The notes under the pieces were generated by a model, which was not told where the DNA came from, ran no database searches, and was given only the letters and a program-made list of their open reading frames with translations. Positions 51,301 to 63,068 of a stretch of DNA of 64,000 nucleotides are shown in pieces. The number at the start of each line of letters is the position of its first letter. Position 1 is the stretch's first letter. Where the stretch lies: positions 11,783,350 through 11,847,349 of the forward strand of contig OY987271.1 of assembly GCA_963920665.1 (NCBI GenBank). Direction: 5' to 3'. A program made the translations under genes and the position numbers. Source of the stretch: Straminergon stramineum. Lineage: Eukaryota > Streptophyta > Bryopsida > Hypnales > Calliergonaceae.

Positions 51301-51770
51301 ATTGGGCATAGCGAACAACTTGACAAACAATTTTTAGATTGTTGGGCAAATATTACGGAGTGTAAGAATTCCAATATTGAACTTGCAAATTTTGAAATTA
51401 AAAATTCAGTAGTACATGAAAAGCCAATCCTATTTCAAACATGAAAGCTACACGAAAACTATTCTACGATGAATCACAAGTGCATTCACACCTTTTGAAT
51501 TAAGTCATGAATTTGTCACCGAGACTAACAACACTTGATTGGAATAAGACACTTAATCGATAGCGTCACCTATAAAGTGATTCCCTATGTCACTGTTTGC
51601 GGTATGATACTCAATCTCATGAAGAGTAGAATAGATACTCGGGCGGGAAGAGACAGCGCCACCTGGTAATTTATTTTCTCACTTCTCCTTCAAGATTGCT
51701 AACGTACGATTTTTCAGATTTCATCGCAAGAGATTACAATATTTCTCCGGCGTTTGAAGACCGTAGCTAC
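48311..51770. other. AT-rich intergenic DNA
   Basis: No gene recognised. Several 60-70 codon frames (48334-48552, 48884-49081, 49141-49354) are low-complexity and lack motifs. Composition becomes less AT-rich from about 51060 as the BI-1-family gene's 3' side is approached. Confidence 0.5.
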
Positions 51771-53263
51771 TTACTCCGAACGAGAACTGTTCAGAATCTG
51801 CAATATGGAGATGAACAAGTTGAGGATGTCGAGGTACAGAGCCACTGAAGCCAGAATGAATTGGTCATACGTGTATCGCTTGATCAATTGATCAGTGTCA
51901 TACACAAGGTACATGCTGAAAATAAGAGCAGAGAGCCCTCCGTATATTGTTTGAGTGATACTACCCAGAGGGAAGAACATCTGCGCACAAAAACACGTAC
52001 TAAGTGGTACATACAAAGTCTAAAGATCATCTGGACGACACAGCATGTTGAGAAACATTCGGTCTTGTCCGCCGGTCAAACAAGGACTGACCACTCTGAA
52101 TATTATAAAGTGACAAAAGGTCTTACCCGCAATATAGTGTTACACCCTCTATCCTGAACCACGTATAACAAAAGGTTACGTTACAGATGATTGACCATGT
52201 TAAGGAAAAGACGTAAGGTATTACCTGAATAAAACCGAAGAAAATCAGGACCAGGAGGCTTGTGAAAAGAGCAGGACCCAAAAAGTTGAAGTCCATCCCC
52301 CTCTTGGCAGCCCAATAGGTGTACGCAGTCAGTGACACCACCACTATCGTCGTCAAAACCAAAGCCTCCAATACGATTGGCGCTGTTGAAAACACACATC
52401 AGATTGAAGACAGTCAGTGAAATTCAGCTGATCATATTTTTAAGTTGAGGCAGAATCAATCATCACCATTACAGTGACAGTACACAGAACTGCATAAGAA
52501 GCTCAAACACGGGATAGTGGATACCAGGCTAGAGCCTCGTGAAACGTTTAAACAAGCAGCTCCAATAGTAGTCATTTTCCAAGATTGTAACCAAGAAGAT
52601 CAGAGGTACCTGGTGCCATGGAACTTGAGATTCCAACTGAGAGACTCATTGTCACAGTGAAGAGTCCCAATAAGATGAGGTTCAGAGGGTGGCTTTGGTG
52701 GTACGCGTACAGAGGACACATAACTGCAAAACAAATAGTAAGTCAGACAAAGAACACCGACACATAAAAAAAGTCCTAAGCATGTTCACCTTACCGGTTA
52801 CCAGAAGCTGAAAACTGCTTTTCTGACTACGGTACGAAACAATTTAATCCCTTCAAAAACTTATAATTGAATGGGATATACAAAAATGATTGCCATGCAA
52901 TGAAATCAAATTCAACATTAAGCATCAACGAGGAAGCTGAGACCATAGGCTGGAAAGCAAAATATGAGAAGAAATAAGCTTACTGAGGAGTGGCACAAAT
53001 GCGAGGAAGAGGACCAGTCCCGGAGTCTGTTGGAAAAACGTTTTGAGCCCCTCGAAATAAACCACAGACCCAGCCACAATCGTCGTCAACAGAATCTGAA
53101 CACTCAGAATTCCGTACACTTTTCTGATGAAACCCCATCGCAGCGTGTTTTCGTCTGCCCCAATGCCTGGGTACAGCATCGAAGACCCGCCGAATCCTGC
53201 CTCCAGGTCATCAAACCTTTCATGCTTCACGCCCCCACTCAAGTCACCCATCTTATACTCCAT
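51771..53263 (-). CDS. LFG: LIFEGUARD / BAX inhibitor-1 family membrane protein, 4 exons
   Basis: Predicted multi-pass protein of the TMBIM superfamily, acting at endomembranes in calcium leak and suppression of cell death. Plant LFG/BIL4 members also affect brassinosteroid signalling. Minus-strand exons: 52984-53263, 52610-52723, 52225-52382, 51771-51980, giving 253 residues, the usual length. Phases match at all three GT-AG introns. The N-terminus is polar (ERFDDLEAGFGG, YPGIG), followed by RWGFIRKVYGILSVQ and about seven hydrophobic segments. Conserved features include PLYAYHQSHPLNLILLG, TAYTYWAAKRGMDFNFLG and VYDTDQLIKRY, which holds the paired acidic residues of the family pore, then the LYLDILNLFISILQIL end. 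A second in-frame ATG at 53251 would give 249 residues. Members are normally ER, Golgi or vacuolar membrane proteins; location here is inferred. Confidence 0.95.
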
Positions 53264-54485
53264 CTCGGATGAGCTCCAAAAAGCTCAGATATCGCAGAAA
53301 CCTACACAAATGTCGCAAGTCAGTGGATTCATGGACTATCCCTTTCAACTGGAAAGTCGAAACTAGCACTCGAAAAACAGAACCTCCGAGACTTGCTCAA
53401 AAACAAAGTGTTGTTCTGATCTCAAAATCAAAAAAATTGTAGGTCAAACACTCCCGATGCAGGTAAGCATCGTGCACCGTCAAATGAGTATTAACATGCA
53501 CAGATAGAGAAGGGGTCGATTGCTTCTACTCGTGTAACCCTAAAGAGTCCTAAAATCGAGAGTCTTGACACCGAAATCTCCAAATGACTGGACCCAGAAA
53601 CCATTCAGACTCATTCACAGAGAGAAAATACAAACCTCAGAAATACACCACCTTCCAAAACTAGCTACCGCACAGAAAAAACCTCCAAGACAATCTCAAA
53701 ATCCCAAAAGCAAATTGTGGTTTCTAATCTCAAAGCCAAGGTAAAGTCGGTAAAAGCGATCTCGATGCCCTGCACCACCAACCGCGTATCAACTTGCACA
53801 GGCTACAGATTGATCGATGGCGTTTACATGTGCAACCCTAGAGTCTTAAGAATCACCAAGACCTCATCAAACACCGAAATCTACACACGAATGGCCCTAG
53901 AAACCCTAGAAAGTTCATTCACAAGGCAAACCTCCGAATTACACCACCAATCTCCCAAAGATCAACCTCAACTCATCTCATTTCGCTTCTGCAAAGGAGA
54001 ACGACGACTAAGGGAAAACCCACAGCGAATACTGGAAATCACAACTGAACGGACTAAACCACCGCGATACTGCACCAAAATTCACGATTCTTACCTTCAA
54101 ATTTCGATCAGGAGACGGCGAAAAAACAGTCGGGAACGCGATCCGAAGCAAGCACAGAATGGAAACACCAAAGGAAACAGAGCTCCGGAACGAACACGAC
54201 GCTGGTGTGAGAGACTGAATAAGGTATGGTGTCATTGTGTGTGTCTTAAATGAGAGGTTGATATCCGCAATCATATCACATAATACCCGGATGGCGTTTC
54301 CAGGAAACCCACCCACCGCGTCCGGTTGTGTGTACTTTGACCTCGTTACTGTCACACCCAACATGAGCATGATGACTATATGGAGTCCAATAACATTGTG
54401 GCAATTCGGTGTTGAATGGTTATTTAATTTGTATCTTAGCAATGGAAGGCCAAGGCCTCTTTCTTGCGGTAACATAGTCAACTAA
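53264..54485 (-). promoter_or_regulatory. Leader and promoter region of the LIFEGUARD-like gene, with duplicated segment
   Basis: Composition is higher in GC than the intergenic DNA to the right. About 53400-53680 and 53690-53960 are diverged direct repeats: both contain 'atctcaaa', 'aaccctaa.gagtc', 'caccgaaatct' and 'ttcattcaca'. Long overlapping frames on both strands (53717-54253, 54008-54481) have no protein signature and are taken as noncoding. Confidence 0.45.
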
Positions 54486-56153
54486 ACAATTATCAGATTT
54501 TTTAGATGAATAGGTGCATTTTTTGCTTCCACAATTTCTACAAAAGTCATTCATCAAATAAATTTAGTCTTTTGCAATATTTCCAGTTTCAAAATTTTAG
54601 ATAAGTGCACGTATAATTGTCAATAATAGCAACTAAGTGTAGTTTCTATTATTAAAAATTATATTTATTGGATCTCATTGGCAAGGGAAAGAATATTCAA
54701 ATATATTTTAGTATGTATTATTGGGCCCTTTTAGGAATAAGTTATGAACTTTCGAAGGATTGCCTCTGAGGTAGACATATACATTTCCAAGTGCTAGCCC
54801 CAAAGCATACCCTAATAAATCTTGAAAATAAATAGATACTCAATTTAAGATGCAATCTACAAGCCAAGCACCTCAAAATTAGGGTATGAATTTAAAAACC
54901 TATGGTATTAGACTTTGAAAGATCATAATTAATTTGTATGGTACCCAAAATGTGTACAACTAAGTCTTTGGGACCCTTTTCCAAATTACCAATAAGATCC
55001 ATAAGCATTTTTGACAATATAATAAAAGAAGTTATTCTAAATGGCTTAAGTGTTAAGTTGTAAGCCTTTCTATCTTAGATTTGCCAAAAAAAGACTATAG
55101 AATTTATTTTTTGATTGTGAACACCTTGTGTAATCAATACCTAAGGTTATAATGTCATTTATCAAACAATGATGATCATAGGTGGAATCAAAGAGGTTTA
55201 GGTTAAACCTCTTCCACTTGAAGACCAACTATCTTTAAAAAAACTTGCATGGACAAAGCTAAATTGTATAATTTTATATGCCAAACAATAAGTAACCTTG
55301 ACAATCATTTTGGACTAAGTAATGTGAAAGCAAAGCCTCATTATGAGGAATAACATGCCAAGCCTCAAGGGCAATACGAGATGTCACTTCTAATAATGAG
55401 CATCTACTTACACATTACTAGACATAGCTTCAATGTTGGATGGTTGAATCTTGGTGAACCAAGCCCCAAGGGAGACACATGATGTCATTTCTAATATTGA
55501 GCCTCTACATTCACATTTCAACTCTATGTTCACATTACTAGACATAGCCTCAATTCTGAATGGTTGAGTCTTGATCAACCATGCTCAATCAAGGGTGTAG
55601 AAGAAGGGCATCATAACGCTAAAGCAATCCCACAATATGAAAAAGAACATGCCTCTCTTCACTGAGAGACTTCCATCTACCCAGAAATGGGTTCCATTGA
55701 GGTTCTGATGAGGGCTCAACATTGAGCGATTTAGAGTTGAGTCATGAGAGTCGAAGTAATTTCCACATATATTCTCTCCAACTCTAATCATGCTCGAGGA
55801 AGTAAGGCTTCTATAGAATTATCCAGAAAAAAGCAATACAAAATGATAATGAACACAGCATCAAATGCATAGCAAACCTAACATTGAACGAGATACTTAG
55901 CAAATCCAACAATCCACCTGAGCATACGACCAAACTTCTGATTAATGCATATGCACATGTACAGAATCAAATGTTACGAGAAGGCCTTCCTAAACTAAAA
56001 CAAATATTGTATACATCCTATCCTGCTGTGACAGTTTCCTAAGCCAAAGAAGAGGTAAGAATCAAACGTTCACAAAAATCAGGCCTCCATCCATACCAGC
56101 CAAAGCTGAGCAAATAGATGGAAGAGGAATGCAAAGGAAAATTGGATGACAGC
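54486..56153. other. Intergenic, with one tandem duplication
   Basis: No gene recognised. A duplication of about 110-120 bp lies at 55351-55579, with shared 'aagcctcaagg', 'gatgtcacttctaat', 'cattactagacatagc' and 'tgaatcttg'. The segment from about 55580 is less AT-rich and probably contains the 3' flank of the MIP3-like gene. Confidence 0.5.
55351..55579 (+). repeat. Diverged tandem duplication of about 115 bp
   Basis: The two halves align with one insertion of about 15 bases ('cacatttcaactctatgtt') in the second. Each half ends 'ggttgaatcttg.t.aac'. Confidence 0.65.
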
Positions 56154-59100
56154 TTATAAAGCTGAATGTGAAGCAAGGAGAAGATCTCGCATATCTGATG
56201 GGGATAAAAATGTTGTGCCCCCAATCAAAACCTCTACACCCTCTGCTCCTTGAACCCCCAATTGAGCCTCCTTTATGTCTCGTATCTGATCATCACCATC
56301 AACAAAGTAGTCATGAGAGTCGAAGTAAAACGTTAGGGACCAGACCCTGTCCCTCTTAACAACCCGACCGCCAACAGCAACTGATATATTCACACTTGCT
56401 TGGACATTTTAGTAAGCATGCCGTAGTCACATGTACATACCCAATGATCTTTGAATGGAAATGGGGTGGTCTACGTTGGCTTGTAGCGGTCTACGACCAC
56501 CCACTTTGAAATTGCATAAGAAATTCATGTGCTAAAATGCTCGTAACTGACACAAAAAGCATAATCCTCTACTTCACAGAGTACTATAATAGCTCAGTGA
56601 AGAAATGAGCTGCTAAGACCAGTGCAGAGGAGCTTGTAAAATACCTCAGTGCCGCTGATTCCTCCAATAACAAAAATAATAATCAACTTGTAATCTCCAA
56701 GCTTTGGCTTTTGCTGCAATCATAGGAAAGATAAGAGATATGTGGTCATTTTCAAGTGATGCCTAAGACAAGAATCCGTAAAAGTTTACGTATCAGATAG
56801 TTCATCCTCAGTCTTGGTTCACCGAAAAAACGGACATAACCAAGACGAAACTCGACAGTACAATCACAGTGTCTTAAATCATGGACTTCAAAATAAAAAA
56901 CCAATGACCAGGTGACGCACTGAAAGAGCTTCTAAAGTGGCTGACAAATATTTGAACGCATGAGGAAGAGTAACCAACCTGGCCCAGACCAAATCTGCCG
57001 AGTCCACTTTTGAAAATTCGACCAACACTCGATATATGGTGGTGTAGTCCCGGGACTTCAGATTGTGAGAATATTAATGAAAAGATTCGCTGCAACAACC
57101 CCATAGCAAAAACCTGCTCCTCAGTAGAACGTAAAGATACAGGAAGTCGTGCTCGCGCTCGTGATATACAGTGTAACCTAGACATGAGCTCTTGCAACCA
57201 GTCCCTTATCTCCAACTTCAAGTGAGCCTCTAGATATTCTCCATCCTCACTTTCTTCTTCTGCTCCCTCCCACTCTCCCCAATCATCATTTAACTCCATC
57301 TCCTGTTCAGCATTTTTCTCTTCAACTCCGGAGGGTTTAGCCTTGGATCCCTGCCAGTGGGACTCAAGTGCCCTTTTCAAGCGACTTGGAAATCCAACAT
57401 CAGCAGGACCTTTCAAAATAGCATTTAGAAGAGAATCTGTGAGGACTGACTCTTCTTCCCATGAGAAGGGCCCACTTGAGAATCCTTTCGGACTCGCTTC
57501 ACCAGCAAGGGCATACCCCACAATGGCTAAGGTAAGCACGTCACATAGGTCTAGCATACCATCGCTTGAAATTTGTTGCACCATGTCACTTATTTGAAGA
57601 GCAATGCTTTGACTTCCATCGTTGACACTCAGTCTCAGAATCTTCTCTGCACTGCTAACAGTTTCCCATTTTGACCTTTTATCTCGAACTTCCTCCATCG
57701 CTCTCGCCACCTGTTTAAAAGGACCAGTGAGGAATGATGTCATCTATGCACTCATTAATTTACATAGATGTAGTCAACTTATATCCATATATAACTTAAA
57801 AAGATGAGGAAGTTAACCAAGAGCAGCATCAGTTATGCAGACTCATATCTTGAAATGCGCTAGACGAAAGACATGCTGAAGCTCAAATCAGAATTCAATT
57901 CTGATTTGAGAGAGGTCCCAGTCTAAGAAATTCATGCGGAATACATGGGAGCTGCTAGTCGCAAGTGACTCCTACCCAAGTAGAAATGTAAAATTTGCAT
58001 ACGCGTCTTCCTCGGTACAATCCTTAGAGTAATCCTCACAGATTGGAAAAATTGAAAGAATCATATTCAATCATCTTAGAATAGCACAATTACTACAATC
58101 ACAGGACACAATTATAATAGACAGAAGAAATCCATTCTCTCGAATGATAGGCTCCAACATGCTACCGTTGCTTTAACAAGTGTCTAATTCTCGTTGGATA
58201 CCATGACATTTTACATTTTTGAATCATTGCTTAGTCTCTTCCCTTGGTATAGAGAAAACAAGTATAAAAATCACATGTACAAACAAATCCATGTGAGGAT
58301 GGAAGGATCCTTTACAGAAATATGGAGTAATCACCTGAAGAAGGTCCAAGTGGCGAATCGTCATGTCTGGCTTAGATGACAATGATGTTTGCAGCGAAGC
58401 AAGTTCTGCAGAAGTCATAGCGCCTAGACGAGCCTTTGCAGGCATAGGCTGCTTTTCGGATCTTAAAGCTTCATGAAACAACTTCCTTAACATAAGGTTA
58501 GCATCTTTCGTTGATTTATCCAGCATAGATTCTAAACTGAATAAACCGAATTGATCCCATGAGGCTGCAAGTGAGCCACCCATCACCTGTGCCTTATCCT
58601 CTCTGTCAATGAAGAAAATATACATATCAGAAACCTTCTGAATGAAATCCACAAACATTCCAGTTTAAAGGTCAGATATTTGCAGAATACAGACACAGTG
58701 CAAAATTCAACCCGTGAGTGCCTAAGCTAGATACAGATAGTCCACTTTGCACAATAAAAGTCAATTATAGCAATTTTCAAACATATCTCTATTGTTCAAA
58801 AATGTGGAGTACGATCTCTTCTTTCATGTGGCACATGATATTGCCTTCCTAAATGATTCATTCCAACTCCTATAGACACGGAAGCAGAAATTTTTGGCCA
58901 AAACGGCACTTAGGGGATAAGTCTAAAACTTTTCTGCACATATTTCAAAAGGAGTATCAAAGAAGAGACTTCCTAATCCTGAAGCACAAAGTATGACCAA
59001 AATAGTACTGTAGATCCCCCCAAATATCATCAAAAATGAAAAAATACTTACTCTGCAGCACCTGTCGAACTATCATTCTGTATAGAAAAATCGTTTTTCT

Positions 59101-62100
59101 GTATCTTGCAATCCCATCCAGACATACGCGGGAACAGCGGAAACTCAGCGCCTCCATTTTCACCGTTCTGATTGCTTCCTGTCGGGACACGGAAGTCCAT
59201 GGGTTTTCGAGTTACCGGTTGAGTTTCAGTACCAGTCACTTGAGGACGTGAAGGAGGGAGAACTGTGGGCCTGAATAAAAAGACAACACAAGCTCTTCAA
59301 CATTGCCACACTACATACAAGCCGCCCTGGAAATCAAAATATATTATGCGGTATGCACAAAGATAACATAAAATTCTAGACACTAAGTTGACACTAGGTC
59401 CCTCTCAGAGTCGGCATATTCTGGAGAATTCGGGGGAATTTTGAAGAATCATTCGCTACTCAGGAATGAAGTCACAACATCAGATATGAAGGGTCAAACT
59501 TCAAGAATGAAGTGGTGAAGCTTCTCAATATATTAAATGAAGTGGCAAGGGTTCTCAAGATATCTAACGAATGGAATGGAAAGTTAAACAATATGAGGTA
59601 GGCAGAGTGAGAAACCGGTCACCTTCGTCTTGAGGATAAAAGGTACTTAGACCTACAACGCTAAAATGAACACAAAATCATGAAACGCAGACTATTATAC
59701 AAAACCAGGTAAGAAGCAACTGATTACCTGCGAAGAAGGGAATAGACGACAAGATCCATAAAGTTGTCGTTGTGGCATGTGGGTGTTATCAGATCCAATG
59801 ATCGATCCACCAGTAAAAGACCCGCAGACTTTCGTTGTGAGCCATGGTCTAGAACGATTGTGGTTGATAGGTCTGTCACCAGGTTCCCAACCAGGTGAGC
59901 GAGTGGACCCAATGAAAAGACGTCCACTTTTACATCTAGCTGCACAATCACTAATACTGTTAAAAACTATTACACACTTTAGTATAACAAGGACGAAATA
60001 GACAGCTCAAAAGATCCCCCACTAGGTTGACAAAGTTACCTATGGTAAGTTAATGTTTAGTCTAATAGAACATTATATAAATATTAAACTATTGACAAGT
60101 TAATGCTGGCTTAATTTTAACTTAAAACTTGTTAATGCAATCTCAAGTTAACACTAACGTCAAACTAACACTAAGTCAACACCAACTCTGTTACACTACC
60201 GATACGATATGGAGATTTGCAGCAAAATAATTCTAAGAAAAATGAAAAATGAAAAAATATGAGGTTGATAAACGAGATGATGAAGATTAAGATTAACAAA
60301 CATCTTGTGTGTTCTATATGTTTCATGAGTATTTTATATGCGGTGGAAGAAAAATACGGGCGGAACTTACTTTTGAACTTTGATTAAATAATCGTCTCGT
60401 AGTGTATAAATCTGCTGTGCGGGTACGATAATATAAAATTCACCTTTCACCATGAGGACCATATGAATCTAATGACTTAACATGAAAAACTTTCTCAATC
60501 TAGAGAGGGTCCTTGTGATGGAGATTAATAAACATCAATACGAATTGGCTGCAGAAAGTGGGGCTAGACCTGAGCAGTCAGCTGTTGTAGAAAGTGCCCG
60601 AGAAGTGATGCTCCAGATGGGATTCTATCGTCGACGTCAAACATCACACCAGTGTCAATGGCTGGCAACCCTGGACCAAGTGACGCATCCGTCTTCTGAT
60701 CAGAAAGTGGAGCCTCGGATTCTGCCCCACCTGATGGTAACACGAACAGGTTGGGCGTCAAGGCGCACATTAACAAGGGCGTGTGCCTTACAATGAGTTC
60801 AAGATCGTCTAATTTCTCTCTCCATGAGAAGCTCTCATCAGCGGGTACTCCTTTCGGTTGGAGGTCTTGTTGAAGTAAGCTCCTGTACTCGCTGAAGGCA
60901 TTGTGCCCCAGCGGAGTCTCGAAGCATGCCGAATGTCCTTCCTGTCATGACATACACATAGAAAACGAACCTTTCACGGAATGCTCATGTAAGCAATACG
61001 CGACAGAAAACTTCTCCATGATAACAAATGAGATCTACATACAATGTAGCAAAAATGAGTGTGAGGTACCTGCGAAATAGAGGTGAAGATTGTGCATTTT
61101 TTGACACTAGGGTGACACCGCATACACCGCAAAATGTACCGGTGGGCATCACTAAGTAAACGTGCAGTGAGGACTACCACTTTTTGGAGCCGCCCCCCTT
61201 GCCAGACTACAGCCTGCAATCATGCTCATAGCATTAGGAGTGCCAGAAGTCAATTTCAATTCGCAACAGTTTCGTCACGACCTCCTACTGCTAGTAATGG
61301 TTTACTATCTGTAGAATTCCCGTCAAGCAGACCAAGTAGAAAAGCTTTCACAGAACTAAGATGAGGTATATGTACCTAAAAGAGACTCCATCTAAAAAGC
61401 GACAGCTAGGTTTGGCACTGAAAGGAACACATGTAGAAGCTTTCAAAAGCAACCAATGAAAGTTGAAGAGTTTTTTGAGCAATCAGTGCTTCAAGGACTA
61501 TTGCAATGTCGGAAAAATACGAAATAATATGTATTGTGATTTTCTTCAGCTCTCTATGCCATATCCTCAGTCAAAGACAGTGTCACTTTCAGGTATTCCC
61601 TTACATAAAATAGAAGTGGAGATAACTGCACATTTCCCATTCCAGAATAGCCAAACATGCAAAATCATCACAGCTCAAGCAAATTGGGAGTAGTCAAAGC
61701 AAGAGGTATTGCCTTCAATACCAAACATAAACCACCAGCAGAAACATGTCATCAAAAAAGAGGCAAGAAGAGGTATTATCATACAGCATCAAGAGGAGAA
61801 GCATTCTCTAAGCTGCAGACCGATCGGACGCCCAACTGCAACAAAAAAGGGAGACCTCCCAAGTAATGCAGAGCCTCCCCTGCTCCTTCGTCCACATAGA
61901 GCAAGCCTCCTTCCACTTCGTCGGCCACCTGACAAACAATTCCCATCCACCAACAATGGTAAAGCCATCGTGTACAGCCAATTCCCCATCTATGATTTTT
62001 TTCTCCAACCCTCGAATCCTCTAAAAGACCATCAGTGTCAATGACTTCTCTCACCAACCCTAAATTCCCTCTACAGATCACCAGTAGCTATAGTTTCTCT

Positions 62101-62313
62101 CGAAGTTTCTCCACAGACCACCTCTGTCAATGGATTTTCTCTCGCTCACTCTGAACCCTAAATATTTTCTACAGAGCACATTCGCGGACTCGCACTCCAT
62201 CTAGGGTTTTCTTGGTGCACGTACAAGGAGCAAAACGAATTGGCGTGACCTAAACCGCCCTCACTCACCTGGGCGAGGCATCGTTGACACTCGCGCACTA
62301 GATCCACGCCCAT
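56154..62313 (-). CDS. MIP3: MIP3-like Sec1/Munc18-family protein, 10 exons
   Basis: Predicted SM-type subunit of the MAG2-MIP tethering complex, the plant counterpart of Dsl1/NRZ, acting in Golgi-to-ER retrograde traffic. Minus-strand exons: 62269-62313, 61785-61928, 61070-61213, 60570-60941, 59728-59939, 59052-59270, 58335-58602, 56979-57743, 56645-56713, 56154-56285, all GT-AG and in phase, total 789 residues. Recognisable blocks in order: GLLYVDEGAGEALHYLGG, SVCSLENASPLDA, HRYILRC, CFETPLGHNAFSEY, LTPNLFVLPS, SAGLLLVDRSLDLITP, an acidic NDDWGEWEG patch (about 620), VGRIFKSGLGRFGLGQ, VIGGISGTE and VEVLIGGTTFLSPSDM near the end. Introns contain short repeats but the coding frame has no lesions. 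The ATG at 62313 is the only one at the expected N-terminus, giving MGVDLVRECQRCLAQ. Confidence 0.93.
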
Positions 62314-62845
62314 GGCACGCAATTCCAATGCTCTTGAATTCAAGCAATCCTCATCTCAATCGATGTCGGCGATCACACAAAGACGAAGAAGAGGAGCAGG
62401 AATCGAAAACGGGAACGAATTCTTGGTGATCCTACTCAAATTCTTGGTTTCCTGTACAAGAAAATGCACTAAGAAGTGGAATCTAAAGCAGTCGCGATGA
62501 CAAGCATTTCTTTCACCAATTCGAGCATCCCCGACGAGCAACACACTGTCCCGATTTGTGTGCATCAAAGTGCAAAAGGCAGTCGGGCTTCCAGTGAACT
62601 GATTCCGAACTTTGCAAAAACACGGGGGGTAATAATCCCTACTACCACGAGGGCGACCTCTTTAATGTCACATTATTATACGCAATTGATAATATGGAGT
62701 TCTGCAACTGCATGTAGGCTTGAGGACTAAAATTGTTCAATGAATAGAAAACTATTGAAACGAAGAATGTATCTATTCGTCTTAGAATCTCATAATTTTT
62801 AATTTTTAATTGGTGAGAGGTTTGCATCCTTGAAAGGTAAATACT
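62314..62845. promoter_or_regulatory. Upstream region of the MIP3-like gene
   Basis: GC-richer to about 62640, then AT-rich. It likely holds the 5' UTR and promoter of the minus-strand gene. Frames here (62312-62500, 62476-62730 plus; 62356-62568 minus) show no family features. Confidence 0.4.
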
Positions 62846-62849
62846 TTAA

Positions 62850-63064
62850 CCCTTAAACATTGACACGGACATTTTGTGTATGATGGATGACAAGGAATTT
62901 TCCTGTGTAAGATAGAAGTGCAAATATTCATCCTCGGAATTAGGGGTGGACATAGAACATTTTTTACAATAGTTTGACTCCCAATGAATATTTCTGGGTT
63001 TTTTAAATTAGATGATGTCACATGGTTCTAAAAGCCATGATTTTCATAGTCACTAGTCTGTCCT
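62850..63064 (-). mobile_element. TTAA-type MITE, family P3 (copy 3), interrupted at its terminus
   Basis: TTAA at 62846-62849 is followed by CCCTTAAACATT. On the minus strand the sequence matches the copies at 13284 and 15771 ('ATGTGACATCATCTA', 'CCATTGGGAGTCAAACTA'-like order). Its other end, expected to read CTAGTCCATCTTTTAAGGTTAA-like, stops at CTAGTCTGTCCTATAA, where the next element begins. Confidence 0.7.
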
Positions 63065-63068
63065 ATAA

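Noticed and set aside
53717..54253. 178-codon plus frame, and the opposed 157-codon minus frame at 54008-54481
   Set aside because: Both are basic, low-order sequences over the duplicated leader of the LIFEGUARD-like gene. Neither has a recognisable domain, and they overlap each other.
61779..62081. 100-codon minus frame taken as an independent small gene
   Set aside because: Its C-terminal half is exon 2 of the MIP3-like gene (61785-61928). The N-terminal half is intron sequence read through.
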